A DNA stretch of 5,249 nt from Deltaproteobacteria bacterium (GTDB lineage: Bacteria; Desulfobacterota; DSM-4660; Desulfatiglandales; Desulfatiglandaceae): the NCBI GenBank assembly GCA_011051075.1, contig DREN01000111.1:1-5249 (forward strand), in the 5' to 3' direction. The notes below the pieces were generated by a model that did no database searches, had not been told where the DNA came from, and worked only from the letters and a program-made list of their open reading frames with translations. Position 1 is the first letter of the stretch, and every line of letters starts with the position of its first letter. Positions 1 to 5,249 of this stretch are shown here, in pieces. The translations under genes and the position numbers were made by a program.

Positions 1-2
1 AT

Positions 3-149
3 TCTGAGATCAAGGTTCTTTATATGTCCGGATATACGGATGACATCATCGCCGATCATGGCATCCTGGAAAAGGATGTGGACTTAATCCAGAAACCCTT
101 CTCTAAGAAAGAGCTGGCAAGCAAAGTCCGAGAGATCCTGGATAGGTGA
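3..149 (+). CDS. Receiver (REC) domain C-terminus, probable hybrid histidine kinase or response regulator (5' end outside window)
   Basis: The reading frame is open from the first full codon at base 3 to a TGA at 147-149, giving 48 residues. It reads VLYMSGYTDDII, then a short helix, then DLIQKPFSKKELASKVREIL. This is the end of a CheY-like receiver domain: the hydrophobic beta4 strand ending in MSGY carries the Ser/Thr switch position, and the QKPF motif carries the invariant lysine (residue 31 of the fragment, codon 93-95) followed by the last amphipathic helix. The phosphoacceptor aspartate lies upstream, outside the window. The SGYTDDII wording and the protein stopping directly after the REC domain are typical of receiver domains at the C-terminus of PAS-containing hybrid sensor kinases, but a stand-alone regulator cannot be excluded. 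The gene converges with the minus-strand run. Confidence 0.9.
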   Translation, partial: SEIKVLYMSGYTDDIIADHGILEKDVDLIQKPFSKKELASKVREILDR

Positions 150-153
150 GCAA

Positions 154-180
154 GGGGACGTCCTTAAATAGTAAAATAAC
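154..180. repeat. Possible end of a REP/IS200-type element
   Basis: This stretch lies 4 bases after the receiver-domain stop and directly against the stop codon of the transposase relic. It holds the 8-base palindrome GGACGTCC (156-163), then an A+T-rich tail with TTAAATAG. From memory, GGGGACGT...TTAAAT-like sequence often sits next to REP-associated transposase genes, so I read it as the outer end of the element whose gene fragment follows. There is only one copy in the window, so repeat status is inferred and not shown. Confidence 0.4.
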
Positions 181-309
181 TCAACCCTCCGGATGATAAC
201 CTTCCTTTTTCGCGATCTTTTCTCCTCTTTTTACTGCACAACTCACCGCAGCAAGTGTCATGTCAAGTCTTTTTGACAAATCCACCGTTGGAACCCTAAG
301 CTCAATGGG
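181..309 (-). pseudogene. Relic of the C-terminal helix-turn-helix tail of a REP-associated/IS200-like transposase
   Basis: On the minus strand one frame is open for 42 codons, from an in-frame TAG (310-312) to a TGA (181-183). It reads PIELRVPTVDLSKRL, then DMTLAAVSCAVKRGEKIAKK, then EGYHPEG. The pattern is a helix (VDLSKRL), a turn at DM, a recognition helix (AAVSCAVKRG), then GEKIAK. It closely resembles the DnaA/HTH-like tail found after the Y1 (HUH) domain in many RAYT-type transposases. The catalytic domain (HUH histidines, tyrosine) is absent: upstream of the TAG the sequence runs straight into the end of the metalloprotease gene. The only internal ATG would give 26 residues with no visible ribosome site. 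I therefore call it a dead fragment. The assignment comes from recognising the family pattern, without an alignment. Confidence 0.6.
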
Positions 310-317
310 CTAGCGCA

Positions 318-2147
318 TTAAGGCGCATCCGGGAGCCCCTTTGAAAATCTCTTCAACTGGGCTTCGTAGTAGGCCCTGTTTTCCGCTGCCCCTGCAATGG
401 CCTCCCTGATGGTCCGGATAGCCTCGTCAACCAGCCCCTTTGCAAAGAGGGCCTCTGCCAGTGTGTCGAGGAACATGGGAGACCTCTTTAGTCTGACGGC
501 CCTCCTGGCAAGTGAGAGGGCCCTGTCAGGGTCCCGCAGGGCATCATCGGAAGTGGTAACCAGGAGCCAGGCCAGGTTGTTCAGGGCAACGGCCAGATTC
601 GGGTCCAGGGCGATAATCCGCTCATACATATCAATGGCCTCCCCCTCTTTTCCCATCTCCTGGTAGATCACGGCCAGATGCCTGTAGAGATCCAGGTTAT
701 GAGGCTGTTTCAGGACCTCCCGGTTCAGGACCCTCTCTATGACCATATACCCCATCTGCCTCTTCAAAGGACCGAAATTGAGGAGATAACCGAGCGAGCA
801 TATGCAAATGAGGTAGATGATGAAGGACCTAAGGACAAACCGGTTATGCCCCTTTATAAGCCCAGGTTCGCGGTATGCCCTCAGCAGATAATCGACCCTC
901 TGTTTTATGCTGAAATGGTGCCAGCTTGGGACCTCCCTGCTTTTTCCGCTGAGAAAGGCGATCTTCTCAAGTGAGCTGATGGTGAACACAGGGGTTCCCA
1001 TGATCAGGGCCGAGTAAAGATCGGCCTGACGTTCGAAGTTGCGCATGAAAAACCCCATGACGTAACGGAAGTAAACCAGCAGGGTTACAAGCATGGGGAG
1101 GGCCATGAACAGGTAAAAAAGGGTCTGGGGCCTGGACTCGCTCCCTGAAAGGGTTTCCATGGCCCCGGGGAACAGGAGGGCCAGGGTGGCAAGGAGATCG
1201 CTCAGGCCGAAGGAGATGACCATGAACCCCACAAAGAAGAGCATATAAAAGAGGAGATGGCGATATCTGGCGTGTCCCACCTCATGGGCAAGGACAGCCT
1301 TGAGTTCGTCCAGGGAGAGGGCTTCCAGGAGGGCGTCTGTAACGAGTATATACCTGTAACGGGGGACGATTCCCATTATACCCGCAGTCATTATCCGGCC
1401 CTCGAAGATGGGCCATGTGAGGAGGCTGCGGTACCTGAACTTCATGCTTTTTAGAAAAAGATCGAGCCTGTACCCCTTTTCAGAAGCGGTAAGGGGCCTG
1501 CATCCCCACCAGAACTGGACGAATTTGGGCATGACCACCATCAACAGGGTGATAAGCACGGCAAAAAAAAGGACCTGTCCGTAGATACCGTTGATAAAGG
1601 ATCCGGGCCCGGACCAGGGACTCAGGGCAAGGAGATCGTACACAAGGGAGAGGGCCGCCCATGGAAAGAGGATGGGGAGGTTGAACCGCAGGTTGGAGCG
1701 GATAAAGGAGGCTCTTGTTATGGACACCCTGAAAATGACCCTGTATACGGGACAACCGAAGTACCAGATGGTACACAGGTAAAAGAAAAATACGCACAGG
1801 GCGAGGATGCCCTGGAGTACGGAAAAACTCCCGAATCCCGGAATCTGATTAAGCCACTGCTTCAGGTTGAAAAGGTATACCGACAGGGCGAAGAAGATTA
1901 TTGCCAGCACGGAAAGCCTGACACCTATCCTCTGATACTGCTCCGCCGGAACCCCGTCGTCCATGCCGCCCTCCCTGACACGCCTGAGCAGGGAACCAAA
2001 GACCCTGGCGCTGTAGAGGGCAAAAAGGACCCAGCTCAGAAGGAGGGGGATCAGGGTGGATAAGAAAAAATCTTCCGGGGGAGTGCCTGGAAAACTGATG
2101 TTGAAGATGAGGAGGACCAGTATGAAATAGATGATGTTGTTGAACAT
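318..2147 (-). CDS. Multi-pass membrane M48-family zinc metalloprotease with C-terminal TPR region
   Basis: This 609-residue protein has the M48 (HtpX/Ste24-like) zinc site: HEVGH at 288-292 within LKAVLAHEVGHARYRH, and the third ligand Glu372 in ERQAD (372-376). Strand-like ILVTDALLEALS (266-278) precedes the helix, and PSWHHFS (407-413) follows, as is usual in the family. By eye there are about eight or nine hydrophobic segments, near 5-19, 29-46, 77-94, 110-130, 156-174, 188-206, 298-318, 344-362 and 437-456. From about 486 the protein is soluble and TPR-like: LYRHLAVIYQEMGKEGEAI with ALDPN, then ALNNLAWLL..AL.LARRAV, then LDTLAEALFAKG. The likely role is proteolytic quality control or processing of membrane proteins, with the TPRs binding substrate or partners; this is inferred. 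The ATG at 2145-2147 is the only sensible start, because the first transmembrane helix begins at residue 5, but no Shine-Dalgarno sequence precedes it. It is the last gene of the minus-strand run. E. coli BepA also joins M48 to TPRs but is periplasmic and lacks these membrane helices. Confidence 0.93.
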   Translation of the reverse strand: MFNNIIYFILVLLIFNISFPGTPPEDFFLSTLIPLLLSWVLFALYSARVFGSLLRRVREGGMDDGVPAEQYQRIGVRLSVLAIIFFALSVYLFNLKQWLNQIPGFGSFSVLQGILALCVFFFYLCTIWYFGCPVYRVIFRVSITRASFIRSNLRFNLPILFPWAALSLVYDLLALSPWSGPGSFINGIYGQVLFFAVLITLLMVVMPKFVQFWWGCRPLTASEKGYRLDLFLKSMKFRYRSLLTWPIFEGRIMTAGIMGIVPRYRYILVTDALLEALSLDELKAVLAHEVGHARYRHLLFYMLFFVGFMVISFGLSDLLATLALLFPGAMETLSGSESRPQTLFYLFMALPMLVTLLVYFRYVMGFFMRNFERQADLYSALIMGTPVFTISSLEKIAFLSGKSREVPSWHHFSIKQRVDYLLRAYREPGLIKGHNRFVLRSFIIYLICICSLGYLLNFGPLKRQMGYMVIERVLNREVLKQPHNLDLYRHLAVIYQEMGKEGEAIDMYERIIALDPNLAVALNNLAWLLVTTSDDALRDPDRALSLARRAVRLKRSPMFLDTLAEALFAKGLVDEAIRTIREAIAGAAENRAYYEAQLKRFSKGLPDAP

Positions 2148-2152
2148 GGGGT

Positions 2153-2190
2153 CTGGATACTGGATATCCCGCCTCGGCGGGACTGGATAT
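2153..2190. repeat. Palindrome bracketed by 9-base direct repeats, upstream of the protease start
   Basis: On the plus strand, ACTGGATAT at 2159-2167 and 2182-2190 exactly abuts both sides of the 14-base inverted repeat CCCGCCTCGGCGGG (2168-2181). The first copy is also part of a tandem pair of CTGGATA (2153-2159 and 2160-2166). In the protease transcript this would be a short G+C hairpin (five or six pairs) ending about 20 bases before the ATG. No T-run follows it, so it is not a standard intrinsic terminator. It may be a small dispersed repeat, an insertion with target duplication, or a regulatory leader element; the window alone cannot decide. Confidence 0.6.
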
Positions 2191-2214
2191 GGTCCCTGCG
2201 GGGCCAGGCGCCTG
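2191..2214. repeat. Two further G+C-rich inverted repeats in the rng-protease gap
   Basis: GGTCCC (2191-2196) and GGGGCC (2200-2205) are complementary around a 3-base loop, with one G-U pair on the plus strand and one mismatch on the minus strand. Directly after them, CAGGCGCCTG (2205-2214) is a perfect 10-base palindrome. With the neighbouring palindrome at 2168-2181, most of the 85-base gap can fold. The function is unknown, and neither element has a terminator-like T-run. Confidence 0.4.
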
Positions 2215-2232
2215 TCGCCGAATTGTGGGGAA

Positions 2233-3723
2233 TCAGGCCTGATCCTCCTTTAAGAACTCAAGACCGCCCTTTCCAGGGGGAACGGACGGATCAGCCTGGA
2301 GGTTGATTTCAACCCCGTAGCGGGACTCTATCTCGGCCAGGGCCTTCCTCTTCTTATTCTGGAGATAGGTGGCAACCTCCACAGAGAGTGAGCCCTGAAC
2401 ACGGGTCACCCCCTTTCTTGACACGCCCATTCTGATCTGACGCAGAAAGGAAAGAGACGCGGCCTCCACAGAGGGCACAATGCCCCGGCCCTGACATACT
2501 TCACACCTCTGGTAGGCCATGGACTCCTTTGAAGGGCTCAGCCTCTGGCGTGAAAGCTCCAGAAGCCCGAACCGGGATATGTTGGAGATGCTTATCTTGG
2601 CCCGATCGTCCTTTGTGGCCTCCCGCACCGTTTTCTCCACCTCCCTGTTGTGCTTCTTGTCCTTCATATCGATGAAGTCGATTACCACAAGCCCGCCCAT
2701 ATCCCTCAGCCGAAGCTGTTTGGCAATCTCCTGGGCCGCCTCTATGTTGGTCCTGAAGGCGGTGGTCTCTATGTTCTTCCCGATCCTTCCACGGCCAGAG
2801 TTCACGTCTATGGCGATCAACGCCTCTGTGGGGTCTATCACGATGGACCCCCCCGATTTCAAGGTGACCCTGCTCTGATAAACAGACTCTATCTGCTTCT
2901 CTATCTCGTACTGGGCAAAGATGGGCCTTTTTTCCTTGTAAAGCTTGACTCTCCTCTGATGCCTCGGAGAGATAATCTTCATATAACGCTTTACCTTGGC
3001 AAAGGTTTCCTTATCGTCAACAAGGACCTCGGCTATCTCGCCGTTGAAGTAATCCCTCAGGGTCCGCAGACACACGTCCTGTTCCTTGTGGATCAGAGAG
3101 AGGGGAGAGGCCTCCTTCACGTTTTTCTTGATATTCTTCCACATCCTCAAAAGGCGGTTCAGGTCCCTCTGGAGTTCGTTCTTGTTCTGCTTACGTGCAG
3201 CGGTCCTGACGATATACCCAACCCCTTCCGGGAGCTTGAACTTCCCCATTATGGCCTTGAGTCTCTGCCGCTCATCCTCATCCTCGATCTTCTTTGACAC
3301 CCCGCCCTTGCTGCCGGGCATCAGGACCAGGTAGCGGCTGGCGATGGACAGGTAGGTGGTCAACTGGGCACCCTTGTGCCCCGGCATCTCCTTGGTTACC
3401 TGCACCAGGAGTTCCTGCCCCCTTTTCAGGGTCTTTTCAATGGGTGGGACAGGGCCCTCCTTTGAAGGTTTGTGTTCAGACAGGTAGTATTCGGGATGAA
3501 TATCAGAGGCTGAAAGAAAGCCGTTCTTGTCGCTACCGTAATCGACAAAGCATGCCTGGAGACTGGGTTCGATCCTCTCCACCACACCCTTGTAGATATT
3601 TCCGGTCTTCTGTTCCGCAGTAGTGGATTCAATGTAGAACCCGTCCAACAGTCCGTCCTTTATCACGGCGATCCTGAACTCTTCAGCCTCAACCGCGTTT
3701 ATAAGCATCTTTTTTATTGCCAT
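2233..3723 (-). CDS. rng: Ribonuclease G (RNase E/G family endoribonuclease)
   Basis: This 496-residue protein is close in length to E. coli RNase G and lacks the long C-terminal scaffold of RNase E. It opens with KKMLINAVEAEEFRIAV, the standard family start. An S1-type RNA-binding segment follows at about 40-128 (GNIYKGVVERIEPSLQACFVDYG.....GFL). The DNase I-like catalytic part has Asp306 in AIDVNSGRG and Asp349 in VVIDFIDM. Their 43-residue spacing matches E. coli RNase E Asp303 and Asp346, the magnesium ligands. Cys407 and Cys410 in RCEVCQGRG form the zinc-link motif used for dimerisation. The ISISNISRFGLLELSRQR stretch (377-394) is also typical. The expected role is cytoplasmic single-strand-specific cleavage in mRNA decay and rRNA 5'-end maturation, favouring 5'-monophosphate ends. 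The start at 3723 is supported by the family N-terminus and an upstream AGGAG. It lies 74 bases after the activase-like gene and 85 before the protease gene. Confidence 0.96.
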   Translation of the reverse strand: MAIKKMLINAVEAEEFRIAVIKDGLLDGFYIESTTAEQKTGNIYKGVVERIEPSLQACFVDYGSDKNGFLSASDIHPEYYLSEHKPSKEGPVPPIEKTLKRGQELLVQVTKEMPGHKGAQLTTYLSIASRYLVLMPGSKGGVSKKIEDEDERQRLKAIMGKFKLPEGVGYIVRTAARKQNKNELQRDLNRLLRMWKNIKKNVKEASPLSLIHKEQDVCLRTLRDYFNGEIAEVLVDDKETFAKVKRYMKIISPRHQRRVKLYKEKRPIFAQYEIEKQIESVYQSRVTLKSGGSIVIDPTEALIAIDVNSGRGRIGKNIETTAFRTNIEAAQEIAKQLRLRDMGGLVVIDFIDMKDKKHNREVEKTVREATKDDRAKISISNISRFGLLELSRQRLSPSKESMAYQRCEVCQGRGIVPSVEAASLSFLRQIRMGVSRKGVTRVQGSLSVEVATYLQNKKRKALAEIESRYGVEINLQADPSVPPGKGGLEFLKEDQA

Positions 3724-3736
3724 CTAAATCTTTCTT

Positions 3737-3741
3737 CTCCT
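3737..3741 (-). promoter_or_regulatory. Shine-Dalgarno sequence for rng, with long spacing
   Basis: The minus strand reads AGGAG here, 13 bases before the ATG at 3721-3723. That is longer than the usual 5-9 bases. A purine-rich AAGAAAG stretch lies between. The next in-frame ATG (codon 6) has no better site, and the family N-terminus supports the first ATG. Confidence 0.5.
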
Positions 3742-3781
3742 GTGTCAGGTTGTCTGGTATAATCAAGGCCGCATAACCGCC

Positions 3782-3797
3782 CGGCCCTGGCAGGCCG
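3782..3797. other. Inverted repeat directly after the activase-like gene stop
   Basis: CGGCC (3782-3786) and GGCCG (3793-3797) can pair around the 6-base loop CTGGCA. On the minus strand the stem begins immediately after the TAA at 3800-3798. No T-run follows, so it is at best a pause or processing element and not an intrinsic terminator. Being only 5 base pairs, it could be chance in G+C-rich sequence. Confidence 0.3.
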
Positions 3798-5165
3798 TTA
3801 CCCGGTCTCAGCGTTCCCTTTTCTTCCGTGCCGTTTGAAGTGCTGTTCCGCCTGGTACATGAAGGTCCGGATGGCGGCCTCTCTCCCGGGCTGAGAGGTA
3901 GAGTCGTAGGGTGTATCCAGATAGGGTATTCCCAGTCTATTCATCAAAGGGCCTACAATGGCCGAGGTAATGGTGCTGGGCATGCATGTAAAGGGGTAAA
4001 CGTTTACCACCCCGTTATACCCCTCACGGGCGTACTCTATTATGCCGGGGATACTCAGGCATGCCTCGGTACCGACGTCAAAATCGAGCAGGTCCTCTTC
4101 CTTGAGGATCTTTTCAAGATGAGCCACCCTGTGGTCTGCGGGCAGATCGATCAGGGATCTGATCCGGGCGTAGGTCCTCTTCAGCCGGAACTCCTGGTAG
4201 TAGAGATCCCCCCCGTAACCCATCATATCCTTCAGATATTTCTTCATGGCCTGGGTACGAAACCGCCTCAAGGCCAGAAGAAATCCCCTCCTGGCAGACC
4301 TGAGGGCGTCGTAACTAATGTAGTTCACCCATTCGGCAAGGGAGGCGTTGACCACCTCGGCCCCGAACCCCTCCAACACCCTTATGAGATCCTGATTGGC
4401 ATGCACGTGGGTTCTCAGATAGATCTCACCCACCATGCCGATAAGGGGTCTGGCCGGCTGGGCAGGGTCTATGAGCCCCTTTCCCTCCTCTATCACCTGT
4501 TCCAGCCTGTCGAGCACCTTATCAAATTCCTTCTGAGGCCCCATACGCTCTAAGAGTTCCTCCATGAGGCGCATGGAGGTCTCAATGAACTCATCGGTTG
4601 ACCCTGCCTCCTTTTCATAGGGCCTGATCCTCCAGAGCAGCCTGTCTAAAATATCCCCGATGACAAGGGAAAAATAGGACGCCTTTCTCAGGTCCCTCAC
4701 CCGGCCGTCCTCAATGATCCCGGCCAGGGAGTAGCCGTCTTGCGTGGAGAGGGAGCCGATCTTCAACCTGTCAAGCTCTGGAAAGGAGTCAAGGACGATC
4801 CTCTGGTACTTGTTGTACATCCCGAACCGGCAGGGTCCGTCCGCCTCGGGCATAAAGTAGATATAGTCCTCCGCATGAAAATCATCCCCAAGCCGTGCAG
4901 CCTCCTCCTTCATGCAGTAGAGGATATCCCCCATGGTGATCTGACAGGGGTAACACTCCTTGCCAGACGTGTACTCCCTGCCAAGATCAAGCCCCTTATA
5001 GGTTTCCATTACCCTTGCGTTGATACCAAAACCCCTGAAGACTGCGGCCAGGAGGTGGGAACCTATGCGGTTCATCTCAGGGATTAGGCAGATCTTGTCC
5101 CTCAGACTGAAACGTCCCACCTTGTCGGTCAGGGCCTGAAAACCTACTATCTTTGCCTTCTCCAT
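3798..5165 (-). CDS. CoA-activase-related protein (2-hydroxyacyl-CoA dehydratase/activase superfamily, COG3580/COG3581-like)
   Basis: This 455-residue protein resembles the 'acyl-CoA dehydratase activase-related' group. Features seen are PEMNRIGSHLLAAVFRGFG (29-47), an Rossmann-like segment that may lead into GKECYPCQITMGDI (68-81), and the signatures FMPEADGPCRFGMYNKYQ (104-121), VVNVYPFTCMPSTI (386-399) and LDTPYDSTSQPGREAAI (416-432). Cys71, Cys74, Cys112 and Cys394 lie in these conserved stretches and are candidate iron-sulfur ligands; Cys369 (TEACLSIPG) is another. Relatives form or pair with ATP-driven activators that deliver low-potential electrons to radical dehydratases or reductases, but the substrate of this subgroup is not established to my knowledge. 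There is no ATPase (ASKHA) motif here, so a partner would have to supply it. The ATG is preceded by AAGGTGG at a good spacing and directly abuts the previous stop codon. There is no signal peptide or membrane segment, so it is expected to be cytoplasmic. Confidence 0.8.
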   Translation of the reverse strand: MEKAKIVGFQALTDKVGRFSLRDKICLIPEMNRIGSHLLAAVFRGFGINARVMETYKGLDLGREYTSGKECYPCQITMGDILYCMKEEAARLGDDFHAEDYIYFMPEADGPCRFGMYNKYQRIVLDSFPELDRLKIGSLSTQDGYSLAGIIEDGRVRDLRKASYFSLVIGDILDRLLWRIRPYEKEAGSTDEFIETSMRLMEELLERMGPQKEFDKVLDRLEQVIEEGKGLIDPAQPARPLIGMVGEIYLRTHVHANQDLIRVLEGFGAEVVNASLAEWVNYISYDALRSARRGFLLALRRFRTQAMKKYLKDMMGYGGDLYYQEFRLKRTYARIRSLIDLPADHRVAHLEKILKEEDLLDFDVGTEACLSIPGIIEYAREGYNGVVNVYPFTCMPSTITSAIVGPLMNRLGIPYLDTPYDSTSQPGREAAIRTFMYQAEQHFKRHGRKGNAETG

Positions 5166-5249
5166 CTAATTGGCCACCTTCAGATCCAGTCCCCTGTCTG
5201 CGCCCTGCCGGCGCATACTGTTTTTTATGACGTTCTTATAGGCCTCCAG
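5166..5249 (-). CDS. C-terminal end of an upstream gene, unidentified (5' part outside window)
   Basis: On the minus strand a frame runs from the window edge to TAG at 5166-5168, giving 27 residues: LEAYKNVIKNSMRRQG, then ADRGLDLKVAN. The stop is directly followed by the ATG of the activase-related gene with no base between, and that gene's ribosome site lies inside this coding frame. This supports a real upstream gene that is co-transcribed and translationally coupled. Too little is visible to name a family. A partner of the activase-related protein, such as the ATPase-bearing activase, is a reasonable guess from position only. Confidence 0.65.
   Translation of the reverse strand: MEAYKNVIKNSMRRQGADRGLDLKVAN
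5174..5180 (-). promoter_or_regulatory. Shine-Dalgarno sequence for the activase-related gene
   Basis: The minus strand reads AAGGTGG, one mismatch from AAGGAGG, 8 bases before the ATG at 5163-5165. It lies inside the last codons of the upstream gene, which fits translational coupling, and it supports the chosen start. Confidence 0.65.

Noticed and set aside
261..278. TGTCAA/TTGACA inverted repeat with a 6-base loop as a terminator or operator
   Set aside because: It lies inside the transposase relic's reading frame, the stem is only 6 pairs, and no T-run follows on either strand. Chance or leftover coding sequence explains it.
678..974. 98-codon plus-strand open frame opposite the protease C-terminal region
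   Set aside because: It mirrors the protease coding sequence and has no Shine-Dalgarno sequence or domain pattern of its own.
2232..2243. 12-base palindrome ATCAGGCCTGAT over the rng stop codon as a terminator
   Set aside because: It is a perfect palindrome with no loop and no T-run, and most of it is coding sequence. It may be incidental.
2650..3297. 215-codon plus-strand open frame antisense to rng
   Set aside because: It is opposite the conserved catalytic core of RNase G. The product is low-complexity (Leu/Pro/Gly rich) without a recognisable family, so it is a shadow frame.
3724..3781. Possible sigma-70 promoter for rng around TATACC on the minus strand
   Set aside because: The -10-like TTATAC has no acceptable -35 partner at 16-18 bases, so I cannot support a promoter call.
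3828..4553. 241-codon plus-strand open frame antisense to the activase-related gene
   Set aside because: It lies entirely opposite a well-supported gene with clear family motifs, its translation shows no domain pattern, and it has the look of a codon-bias shadow.

Overview
The window looks like ordinary chromosome from a mid-G+C anaerobic bacterium, most likely a member of the Desulfobacterota (the former Deltaproteobacteria). This placement is an inference. It rests on an activase-type iron-sulfur protein of the 2-hydroxyacyl-CoA dehydratase world next to an RNase E/G gene, a sensor-type receiver domain, and the style of the intergenic repeats.

Layout. Bases 3-149 (+) are the last 48 codons of a response-regulator receiver domain, probably the tail of a hybrid histidine kinase. 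Bases 150-317 are a short relic region. They hold a small end-like sequence (154-180) and, on the minus strand, a decayed C-terminal helix-turn-helix tail of what looks like an IS200/REP-associated (RAYT-type) transposase (181-309). The rest is a minus-strand gene run that converges on the receiver gene. In transcription order it holds the last 27 codons of an unidentified gene (5249-5166), a 455-residue CoA-activase-related cysteine-rich protein (5165-3798), an RNase G-type endoribonuclease (3723-2233), and a multi-pass membrane M48 metalloprotease with a C-terminal TPR region (2147-318).

The first two minus-strand genes abut exactly (stop TAG directly followed by ATG). The next gaps are 74 and 85 bases, with no convincing terminator or promoter in either, so one transcription unit is plausible. 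The last gap is unusual. It holds a 14-base palindrome placed exactly between two 9-base direct repeats, followed by further G+C-rich inverted repeats, and the protease gene behind it has no visible Shine-Dalgarno sequence. RNA turnover (RNase G) and membrane protein quality control (M48) are housekeeping roles. The activase-like protein has no assigned substrate here.

I found no CRISPR array, tRNA, rRNA, phage module or evident new defence system. The most notable items are the transposase relic, the structured leader before the protease, the protease-TPR architecture, and the unexplained pairing of an activase-like protein with RNase G.
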